Shown one piece after another: positions 10,688 through 22,600 of a stretch of 64,000 nucleotides of DNA (position 1 is the first letter of the stretch; each line of letters opens with the position of its first letter). This DNA comes from Cladocopium goreaui (Eukaryota > Sar > Dinophyceae > Suessiales > Symbiodiniaceae): positions 1 to 64,000 of the forward strand of contig CAMXCT020006573.1 in assembly GCA_947184155.2 (NCBI GenBank), given 5' to 3'. The position numbers and the translations under genes are program-made. The notes below the pieces were generated by a model. That model ran no database searches and was not told the DNA's origin. It saw nothing but the letters and a program-made list of their open reading frames with translations.

Positions 10688-13600
10688 ATGGCCAGGAAAG
10701 GAAGCACTGACCATTTGCGCTTCGGCGTGCCCGATACTGCACCGGTGAAGCCGACCGACCTCTCGGCACGGGAGATTTCCATCACCCTTTCCATGATCTA
10801 CGCGGTCAGCTTTTTTGAAGGACGCGGAACGGAGGCTTTCTGGAAGTATTTGTGGAGGCTTTGGAGCTTGTTTGTTGGCTTTTTTAAGCCGCATAAATCA
10901 ATGAAGTGATGCAAGATTTAGGGGCCAGCCGGGATGTAAAAGAACGATAAAGGAACTCCAAGACATCTATATAAAGAGATGAAGAGTGAAACTTTGATGG
11001 AAGAAAGGCTCAGACCTCCTGCATGAATGGATCTCATCCTGTGGGAAGGAGCTGACATGCAGCTTTTGCCTGCATCTTTCCGAGCACTGGAGGGAGACCT
11101 GGGTTTGTCTCCAACGACCTTGGCTGCATCCTCCTTGATGCAAACGCTTACCTGCACCTCAGCTGTGACTTCTACCTTGAAAAACTGGCCCTTGTTGGAG
11201 ACGATTTGGGGAGATTTGGGACCACAAAAGATCCATTACCGTGATTTTGTTCAGTTTGTTTTTGACTGTGACTCTGTTCTGGAAGCATTGAGGCGCGACA
11301 TTCTCGGTTTTTTGGGGCGTACTTTTGGACAACGGCATCCTGTCTCCTCAGCAAGTGCTTTTTAGTGGCTGCAGCGGATGGGGCGTGCTCACCCTTCTTT
11401 TGGCCTCAATCACTGACACTAGCCACCTGGCCCACCTGGCTCAGAAAAGGAATGGATTGTAGAGAACTGTTGGATTCGGCCCACGACGCATACCTCATTT
11501 TGCAGCCCATGCAACATAGGAGGAAGAAAGGTATGAATCCTTGGAAGTTTGTAGTATCTTGACCCCTTGACCCAGAGCTTTTTCAGATGAGGCTGGATCT
11601 TGGTGCTCCGTTTGTTCAACGGGATTGCCCTAGCAACGCTTTCGCCCACGACGCAGACCCTGATAGCAGACCTGACACCTCCACAGGAGCTCAGCTGCTG
11701 GGGCACTGTGGGATCCACAGTGAGTGTTGAGACTAAACTTGCAAAGTGCCATTCTTCCCGCGCGAATTGTTGCAAATCCTGGAAGAGAGAACAGAAATTC
11801 CACTGAACTAGCATATACATCCATATTCATATACTACATAGATTATGATATATATATAACATATATATATATATATGTAAAAACTCCTGCAGTAAAACCA
11901 TGTATTGTATATATCATCGATCTGCCCGATAGCGTTGGTTCAAAAGAGCTGAGTGCTTAACGGTGTTAGCTTAGTATTTCACCCCATTGTCGGTTGACCT
12001 GGTAAAATACAGGTTATCAGCCGTAGTCTCACTACTTTGCTATGGGGACCCCAATTGACCATCCTCTCGCCGTTCCAGGGTCAGGTCCATCGGCTGTCGC
12101 TGTGCCTAATATGGCCGGGGGCAACCCCGAGCCGATGGATGACGAAACAATGTTCCAACCCGTTGTTGCGTACTTTACCTTCATACAAAACAACCTGTCC
12201 CAGATTACTAGTGGGAATACCCTGCAAGTCATGAGGGAAGCTGAACAGAGGCACCTTCAGATAATGCATGGAGTAGTTGACTCAATTCGAAACGAATGGT
12301 CAAGTAGACTCGTAATGCAGGAGCAGGAGTATGAGCAAAGGCTGCAGGAGGTAGAAGGTAATGCCATTAGTGCCCTCAACGAGGAGAGGAAACGAGGCGA
12401 CGAGATGGAGGTCAGGTTGAATCAGGCTCAGGCATCGCATGACAAAAGAATAGAGGATGTAAAGGCAGAGGCAAACACAAAGCATGATCAGAAAATTGCA
12501 GAGGAAAGGAAACGTATCACTAGTGAATTCGAAGCTTCCTATGCACAGACAGTTGAACATGCAAAGAATGCCATAGCTGCCACAAAGAAGCAATATGAAG
12601 ATCAGGCTGCAATTGATCAGGCCAGGTTCATCAGTTTGAGGACTGAGTTTGAGAACTACAAGAAGGAGATGGCCGACAAGATCAACGAGGCAGCGGCTCA
12701 GAACCTTAGCCTTCAGGACCAAATCGATGATCTTCAGGAGCAGTTAAAGCATGTTGCCAAAGCGCAGCATGCCTCCGTTCCGAAAGCATCCGTCCAGAAC
12801 GCCGAGCCGGCCGCTACCACTAGCGTGCCCCACTTCAATATTGCCACTCCCAAAGCATCCGATGCACAGGCTGCCAGAGGCAGTGATGAGCCGATTCTTG
12901 AGTTTAAGACGCCTGCAGTGTTGGCGCAGGAAGCAAAGGCCAAGTTGGATGAACTGCTCAAAGGTGGCAGTCCCAAGCAAAAGCCGGCTGTCGGCAACGA
13001 CCAGCCCCAATTGCCAACGCAGTCAGGGTTTTTCACTCCCACTGAAGCTATCAAAACTCCCCCAAATGAATCTCCTAAGAGCGCAACCAAGCAACAGCAA
13101 GTTATGGGTCCCTCAGATCTTATTGAATTGGTGAAAGCCTTAACCCAAAGGGAAGAAAAGGATAAGCCAAAAACTAAGGAGGCTGAACTCATCAAGCTGA
13201 ACAACATGCCCGCTCCGGAGTCATATAGAACTTGGAAGAATCACGTCAGGGATGAAGTGAAGAGCTGTTCAGATCGCCCGGATGAGGCGTGGCTCTGGCT
13301 CAACGAGGTGTACGATCAAGAGTGCACCAGAGAGCAGTTGGAGAAGAAACTCCAAGATCCTGGAAAGTTCCTTACGCTGGATACAAAGTTATCAGCAGCG
13401 CTCACGCGCTCAGCCGGAGGGGACCTCGCAACTAGGATCTTGAATTTCAAGGAGCAGCAATCCCGAAAAGGCATCCAGGTCAGGGGAAGATATGTTCTGC
13501 TTATGTTTGAGGACTACTTCAAGACATCAGAAGAAGCAGGTAGCCTTTACAGAGTAGAAGATCTTTTGGGTGTTGTCAAAGTAGGCGATACTGTCCAGGA

Positions 13601-16600
13601 TCTCCGAAGATTCATCAACAAATGGGATGCTACCCTAGCTGGCATGGCTGTCACCCCTGATGATGCTGTGTTAAGGGACATCTTGTTGAGGCAGATCCGA
13701 CCAAGTCAGTTGCTGAAATATGACATCGAGGTGTTTGACCGTGCTCATGAGAAATCCCATGAAAAGTCTTACAGTTTTCTTCACCAATCCATGAAGAACT
13801 TGATCGATCGTGAACGATTGAGGGAGAACAGGAACCGCATTGCGGAGAAGAACAAGGCTGGGATTAAGGACACAAAGGCCGCACCCGCCAAAGGCGATGG
13901 TCGCGGCGGCCGAAAGGGCTCTCCAAGTCGCGGTAGATCGCAGGAACGAGGTGGCAAAGGCGACAAGATTTGCTATAAGTTCCAAAAGGGTACCTGTGAT
14001 AAGGGGAAGAAGTGTCCATTCAAGCATGTCAAAGATGATAAATCTCGAACTCAATCACCCAGAAGAACCAAAACACGTTCACCATCAAGGGGCAATAAGG
14101 ATGATAAGGGGAAGAAGATGTCTAAAGAAGAAATGGCTAAAACCCCATGCATCTATCATGCCCAGGGAAAGTGCAGACGTGGTGACAAATGTTTTTATAA
14201 ACATGATGACAAAGCCGCTGCCGCCACCAAAGACACCAAAAGGGCCAATTCACCCGCTCCCAAGAAGAAGGGCAAGGATTCCACAGCCGCTCCATGTCTG
14301 ATCCACAAGTTTGCATGCATCGTCCGAAAACAGCCGAAGGCAACTTCGTGCTCTGATGAGGCAAGTGTCAGCATGAAGCGTCTTAGATTCCGAAAGGCCC
14401 CACATGTGATCGAGGTGAAGGCAGTCGGTCGTCAAGTCCCAGTCAAGCACCGTCCAAGAGAGTTCACTAAGGTGTACAAGACAGCTGAAGATGTTCCAGT
14501 TTCATCGAAGGTTGAACAGCATGAAGCTCAGGTTCGTGCAAGACAGCTCCAAGAAACTGTGAAACTTCATGATTCAGATGTTGCACCAAGTTGTGGGTTT
14601 TGTTGTTGGGATGAGGACACACGTGACATCACATGCAAAGAGTGCAGGTTCATCAGCGGTCCCAAAGCCCTTAGAGACATTGGTCGTTTCCCGTCAATTG
14701 CCACAGCTGCGCCAAAGGCCGGTGTTAGTTGGCTCGTTGACTCAGGTAGTGAATCCGATCTTGTGTCCAAAGGAATGCTGAGGGATGTAAGTGCCAAGAA
14801 CTGCCGTGCAGCCGAGCATCCGATTTCCTTAGTCACAGCCAACGGTTCGACTGAGGCAAACGAAGTTGCTGATGTCAAGTTGTCCGCATTGCCAGATCCC
14901 GTGCATCCGTATGTGCTTGATCATACCCCAGCTGTGCTCTCTGTAGGAACGAGATGTGTAGATCAGGGTTACAGTTTCGTATGGCCTGCCAATGGCAAAC
15001 CAATCCTAGTCCGTCCAGATGACAAGGTTGTCCAGCTCAAGATCGAAGGTCATGTCCCAATCTTGGATGATAGTTGCAAGGTTTATCCCAAAGATCAATT
15101 TCAAAAGGATAAGCACCTCAAAAAGTTGTTTGCAATGCCGACCTCACGGTCGAGCTCAAAAGCCAAGCGGGACGAAGCCCAAGATGAAGAGCAGTTGGAT
15201 GAGTTGGTGGAGGATGACGCTCAGCAGGAGTACATCCGAAGCCGCAAGACTGAGGATCTGTTGGCTGAAGCTGCAAGTACCCAACATCAGTACACGCATT
15301 TCCCCAAGAACCCCTTTTGCAGAACTTGCCAACGAGCAAGGATGATGGCACCTCAGGCACGAAAGAAGGGTGGTCAGAAGAGAATCGAAACTGAAGTGTT
15401 TGGTGACCACATCATTGGGGATCATGTCATCATCAAGAAAAATGTAGAAGAGGGTTTCAGGGGGGAGCAAGTTGCGTTGGTGTTGAAAGATCTGCACACC
15501 CAATATCGGTATGTCTACCCTAGCCAGTCCAAGGACTCACAAAGCTGTGTTGATGGTTTGAATCACTTCATTGGATCAAAGGATGATGTTCAAGTTGTGT
15601 ACACTGACAATTCCCCAGAATTGATCAGGGCCATTAAGGATTTGGGTTACAGACACCAAACTTCCATTGAATACGTAGATTCATCAAAGTCTTTTGCTGA
15701 GCGCGAAGTTCGTCAGATGTTGGAAGGTGCCCGGAGCAACTTGTTGCAATCAGGACTTCCTTTGAAGATGTGGCCATTGGCCATGCAGCATCATGCGACC
15801 GCGATCAATGCAAGCCCCCAGCTTGACGGCAGTGATTCCCCATGGCAACTCAGGTTTGGTGAAGAGTTCCCTGCAATGCACATTCCATTTGGTGCCAAAG
15901 TGTTGTTCTGGAATAACCCCAAGAGGTTGGATAACACATCAGGTAAGCTCTCCCCAACAGCAAATGAAGGAATTTTCCTTGGGTATTACATCCAACCAGG
16001 TCATGATTGGAAGGGTGAATACTTAGTTGCCAAGTTGGAAGCCGCAGATTATCATGTCAACTGGGGTGCACTGACAATCCAAAGAACAAAGAGGTTGGAA
16101 TTGCCATCCGAGGGTTTCATCTTTCCTTTGAAAGCTCTGATCGACTCAAAAGCACCCAAAGCCGATCGCCTCGAGGACCAGGTCATTCCGCAGACACCCA
16201 AAGCTGTGCCTCTTGAGTCCAGTTTGCATCCACCGCAAGATGAGTATGAATACGAGCCAGGTACGCCTCTACCAGCCGACAGCGATGTCGAGCCTGATGC
16301 ACCCGAAGCGCCCGTATTTCCAGATCTCAAACTGACCCCCAAAGGTGAAATTATTCCAGATGGACATCATTGGGATGGTCACCGGATTGTACGTAACTAC
16401 AAAGGTTCAAAGCGTCCGGAGGGGATTGACTCAGAACTGTGGAAGATGTTAGGACCCCAAGATAGGAAGCTGATCATCGAGGAAGAAGCGAAGAAAGCAG
16501 CCAAGGAGCAGGAGGAAAAGCCAGCATCATCATCTGGCAGCAAGGGCAAAAAGAAGAAATCTTCACCGGCCCGGCTTGAGGCAACTCAATGCCCTCCTGC

Positions 16601-19600
16601 AACTGCAAAGCTCGTAGGCAATGTTTGGGAAATCATTCCAGCCAATTCCCAAAAGTTTTCCGTGCCGGCAATGCCAAAAGTTGCCGCGCCTGCCACAATT
16701 GAGCACCGGCCTCGAATTAGAGAGCTCGTCCGAGAGAAGATCAAGGAACTTGAGTTCAAGGTTGCACTCGAGCTTTTCGCTTCAGTTGCTAGGCTTGTAT
16801 CAAAAGATGAGATTGCCAGCAACCCCAAGGCCAAGGCCGCCCTTGATAAGGAGTGGGATAATCTCCGTAATAAGGGTGTTTGGGATGAGAAGCGTGTTCG
16901 TGAATGCCGCGACATAGTAGCTGAGGCTCGTCGCAATGGCCAAACTGTGCACCTAGGTCGAATCTTTGAGGCTTGCTATGAGAAGGGTTCTGAATTGCCT
17001 GAGTCAGACCCTCGCCGGAAGTTCAAGGGTAGGACGGTTTTCCAAGGGAACAATGTCAGGGACGAGAATTCCGATCACGCACTCTTCAACGAGTTAGGCT
17101 CTTCCCCAGCATCCATGGAAGCAGCAAAGCTGCTAGATGCTTTCGGTAGTCAGCCCGGGTTCTCCAAACAGCAGGCAGATGCAATCCAAGCCTACATACA
17201 AGCCCTCTTCACAGGGGTGCCCACATGGTTGTCACTTCCACGCAACAGATGGCCCAAAGATTGGGAGAAAAAGTACTGGCAACCCATGGTTCCTATGTTA
17301 CTTGCCCTTTATGGTCATCCTGATAGCGGGGGTATTTGGGAAAATCATCTCAATAGCCGTGTGGTGAAACAGGGTTGGAAGCAAATTTTACCTGACATTT
17401 GGCATTCAATTTTTCATCATCAAGAGCTCAACTGTCTTTTGGTTGTGTATGTAGATGACTTCAAGATGGCTGGCCCCACTGCCAATCTGGAAAAGGCATG
17501 GGCAAGCGTCAAGGCTGCAGTGAACATTGGTGATCCTGAGCCATATGACCGCTACTTTGGCTGTATGCACCGTGAATTTCACAACATCCGGTTGCCTTCG
17601 CAGGCACACCCTTTTGCATTCGCCTTTGAAGCCAAGAAGTCAGCAGCCGCACAACATAGAACACAAGACTGGTGGGAGCATGATGAAACCAACATGGCAT
17701 GGATCAGACACCACATTCAACCCCGAAAAAGATTGTACCAGCCGGTTGATGAGGGGGAGATGTAACTTGTCAAAATTCAAGTCGCATAACTTTCTTTGAC
17801 AAAAAGGTAACACTGAAAAGTTGTCCTAGCATCACCGACGGGAACAATCAAGGGGGCTATGATGTTTACACAGATGATTGGAAAACATCTAGCAATCAAA
17901 CAAATGAATTCTGGACAGGAAAAACAGTTTTCTGTTATGGACAAGATGGACCTGACAAATTCAAGCAGTTTGCAATGGCAAGTAAAGCCAGGCCAGGACC
18001 ACATCGCGACAAACGTGAGGCGAAAAAGGAAGCCAAGGCCTCTAAGTTCAGGGGGTTGAACACGCCGTGAAGAACAAAGCTGGCGTCATGGCCAAGCCCG
18101 TGAACTTAGTAAGGTATGACATGAGTGATTTCCTGGGGTCCTGTGTAGAAAATTATTGTAATCTTGCAAAAGTCAGCCCATCGTCCTTGAAAGAGGTGCC
18201 AACACCATTCACAGATGCTGGCATCGCACGGCCCGCACTCAGTGAAGATGAAAAGCCTGGCAAACTCCAGCCAGTGGCCAGCAAGATCTTAATGAAGATA
18301 CTCTTTGCCGCCAGAATGGCAAGGTTCGACTTGTTGCGTGCCACACAAAGCTTAGCATCTAGAGTGACAAAATGGTCCATAGAATGCGACGTTGCCTTGC
18401 ACAGATTGGTGTCATACATTCATTGTACAAAGCACCATTTCCTAGAGGGTTTCATTGGGGATGCCTTTGATGAATGCCAACTCTGGCTTTTTGCCGATGC
18501 AGATCATGCAGGCGAACATGATAGCAAGAGTACCACTGGCAGTGCCATTGTGCTTGTAGGCCCCAACACGTATTACCCCTTAAATGCATTCAGTAAGAAA
18601 CAAACGGTTGTTGCCATATCTTCAACTGAGGCTGAGGTAGTTGCCGCAAATCACAGCATGAGAGCCGAGGGCATTCCAATGCTGGCCCTGTTTGAGCAGT
18701 TGAACCTTTTCAAGAAGCTGCAGGGCAAACCAGCTCGCGATGCCGCGAAGCCCCAAGAAGATGTTGTGTTCACTAGGATTGACCCTGAAATTGACGAAAT
18801 CCGTAATGGGAATGTCGATACAGGTTGTAGTGTCGCGGACATCAACTCCCTCAAGGCCAGTTTCCCTGAATTTTATCAAGTCAAATTTATGGAGGACAAC
18901 CAGGCGACTATTACAGTCATGTCCACCGGTTCATCAGCATCCATGAGACACATGAACAAAACACAAAACATCAACTTCAAATGGTTGAAACAGCAATTTG
19001 AATGTAAACAGTTCGATCTTCTCAACGTAGGAACCAGTTTCCAAGTTGCAGACATTCTTACAAAACCTTTTACCCGACCAGCCCTTTGGTTGCATGCCAT
19101 TCATCTCATTGGCATTGGCCCGACAAAGGTGGAAGAAGCAGCAGCCCGCCACACCGCGGCGCCGAACTCCACTAAGGTGCCAAAACTAGCAACCGCTGCC
19201 GGGAATCAGGGGGGCTCCCAAAAGTCTTTTAAGCCCAGAATGTTGATCGAATTTTGCTGCTCTGATGATTCGAAGCTTAGTACCCCAAGAAAGTCCAATG
19301 AAGATTGCCACTGCATTAGGGTTACCGAAAAAGATGATGGTACCACTAACAGCTGTCGGCAACGGCTAGCCTCCCAAGTCCAAGATTTCAGAAATGATTT
19401 CAATGACGGCACTTTGATACTCTATGCATCGTTGCCTTGTGTAGGAGGTAGCCCATGGGGGAACGTGAATGGCCTTACTGTTGAGGGTCAGGAAAGAATC
19501 AAAGAGCAACAAAAACAGTTTACCAAGCTGTTCAAATCTTTTGTCAAACTTGTGGATGAAGTTTATGATGAACGAACCTTGATAGCATTTGAACTGTCCA

Positions 19601-22600
19601 AGAATTGCAAATATTGGAGATGGCCGATGGTTAGAAGATTCCTCAAAGAACGATCCATGACTACTCATCACTTTGATGGTTGTATGTTGGGTGTTCTTGG
19701 AAACAACGGTCAACCAATGAAGAAAAGTTGGACTATTGCAGGAAATTTTAAAGAACTCACCGTGTTAGACTCATTCAAATGTGATGGCAAACATGAGCAT
19801 GATCAAAGTAGGGGCAAAGCTCTTAAACTTGCTGAGAACTATACCTTCAAGTTGACTGACATGCTCCATGAGTGTTTCCGGGTAGCTGTGGTGGGCCAAA
19901 CATCCAAAAGGATTTCACCCGTTGTCATTCGTGCCTGTCCTGCAAAAATGGCTGACTCACGATATGCCACAGCACACCCGGCCAGCCGCGAGGCTGCGCT
20001 CGAAGCCACACGTGAGGCTAACAAAGAAGCATGGTTGCTCCTTCACAATCGCATTTTGTATGCATTGGCCATGCGCAATGAAGGTGAGAATCAGGCTGCT
20101 CAGGACCTTGTGGATGGTTTGATGACCGAATGGACGCCGGCTTCGGCCCTGAGGTTCTATGGTCGAGAGGATCCGCTTGCAGAATACCTTAGTTTCTGCT
20201 TTTTGCCAAAGGAGTCCCACATCGAAAAGATCATGCTGCCAGAGATGCCCGTCAATGACGTAATCTGGATCTTAGTCTCTGACTCGTCATGTGCATTGAT
20301 CACAGGGCGTAGGAAGACACTTAAGAAGTTTGATCTTTCCGAGCACTACCGACAGCGCAAACCCAAGTACGTGACTGAGTTCATCCACGAGATGCTTTGG
20401 GGTAAAACTTTGCAGAAGTTGGTAAAGAGAGGGATCGAATTGGCCGCGGACGCCCGCGAGCGCTATCCTCATGCACGCATCAACCTGCACTTGTCCTGGT
20501 TCGGAAATGAATTGGTAGGGGAGGATGGAATTGCCCAAAATCCAAATTGGCCGTACGATGGTCCCAACGGGCACTGGCCCACGATCCTGGATGATTGTGA
20601 GCGCCACTTGACATGGTTCATCAACAAGGCCCGGGAGTTGGACTTGCAGACGGCCGGTCTCACGACCGCGCCCTGGAGCGCAGATTACGGCATTCATCCA
20701 ATTTTCGATCAATTCTTTCGACCATTTGGAGCCCCGATTCAAAGCTCTAACCAGCAGCCTGCAAGGGCGTGCCAATCCGCGGTATCCGTGGCTAAAAGCA
20801 AAGGGGTACGCCGATGCAATGGAATTCAGAGACCAGTGGCATTTCGCCAACTCTGAAGAAAATCGCACGCGCCTTGCTGCCTATTGGACAGCTACCCTTT
20901 TCGCACTTGATTCCGGATGGCGGGTCGGCCAAATTGGTTTGGAGCTTTCTGAGTGTGCCCAGGAGACATGGGATGATTTGCGGAGGAACATGAGCGCCGT
21001 CCTGGACGAGCTGCCAAGATCCTATCAGGAGACATGTGCAAACATCACCAAGTTGCTTTTTGGAGAGTCCCGAAGACACATTGTGCCGACGGGCAGGTCA
21101 TTCACCAAGGAGGACGTCGAAGCTCAACAACCTGACACTGAGGACTACATCGACATCAAGACGATGCCTTCGGGCACATTTGCTGAGCCTCCCAAAGATG
21201 ACCCTCCAAAGGCCGCCGGCGACGGCGAGCCCGCTGCATCCAGCAGAGCAACAATCCTGGTCCAGACAGCTGAGGTCATGTTGAAGTCGCGGCCGAAAGC
21301 AGCACCAGCATCAATGGATGAGCCCGCAGATGACAAGGGAGCCACATCCAGCCAGTACCAGCCGCAGGCAACTGCGCGCTTCGAGGGACAAGCATCTGGC
21401 CACGTGAAAGCATATTGGATGGAAGAGCATTTGCCTGAATACCAATATACAATGGTGACCAATGCAGACGGGGACGATGTGCCCGGCATCCTCTTTGAAG
21501 GTACGGCTTATGAGCTGGAGCTGATATCGGCATCCGACGTTGAGACCATTGCCAGCCAGACTCGCGTCGACAAGAAGTTTTCTGATTTTGCAACTCGTGT
21601 CAACAAAGTTTGCAGGGGGCATGGATCCTGTGCCAAGGTGCCAATGGACAAAGACCTTTGGATTGACTTGGAGGATTTCGCCAAAGCCTTCCGCAAGGAA
21701 GTGCCCCCAGATGTTTTCATCACTGTCGCAAACCTGTTTGGCACCGCAATGAAGATCGACAAGCATGGCAAGAGTAGGTTCCAATTCTTGTGTGCAAAGA
21801 TCTCCCATTTTCCTGTCGACAATGGCCTAGGCATGCCGTATTATCCTGTGAAAATCCGTGCAATTCAGGGTCACTCCGAAGCTGCCTTGAAAACCGCAGG
21901 GGGTCTTTATGCCAATTCAACCATGGTGTATTGCTCAGACCATGTATCCCCCGAGCGAAAAGCCGCCTTCACTGGCGTGCCCCTGTGTGCCATGACTGAG
22001 GTTCCTGAGGTTGTCTTCCATCGCACGATGAAAAGCAGCTGGAAGAGCATCGCACAGAACGGCCTGATCCCAGGCGGCGGTGCAACAGTCAACAGTGGCC
22101 GTGCCCATATCTACATGGCAGAACACTGTATTGGCACGCAGGGGTATCGATCTGGATTAAGAGCAAAATGTCCAATCGAAGTCAAAATCGCAATGCGGCA
22201 AGCAGTTGAAGCTGGTGTCATCTTTAGTCGCACAGAAATGGATGGGATTTTGTGCTCAGAACGCATCCCACCGCAGTTTCTGGTCAGCATCTCAGAAGAA
22301 GGACAGGTGCTTTGGTCCCGCGCCGAGAGCAATCTCGAGCCCAGCACATGGACTGGCGCGGCATCTGCCTCAGCACCGAAAGCCAAAGCGGTCACCTTGA
22401 CTGCCCGAGATGATGCAAATGACGACCCAATGGATGACACCAGCACGGGGCGACCCGATGCCAAGTCCACTGATGATGATGCAGCCACTGCCTCAATGCA
22501 AGTTGACCAGCCGCCCGCAAGGACGCGCCGTGTTTACATTGCACCCAAGTACTGCGAACCTTTCATGGGCTCCTGTCCCCTCTGCCAGGTTGAGTACGTC

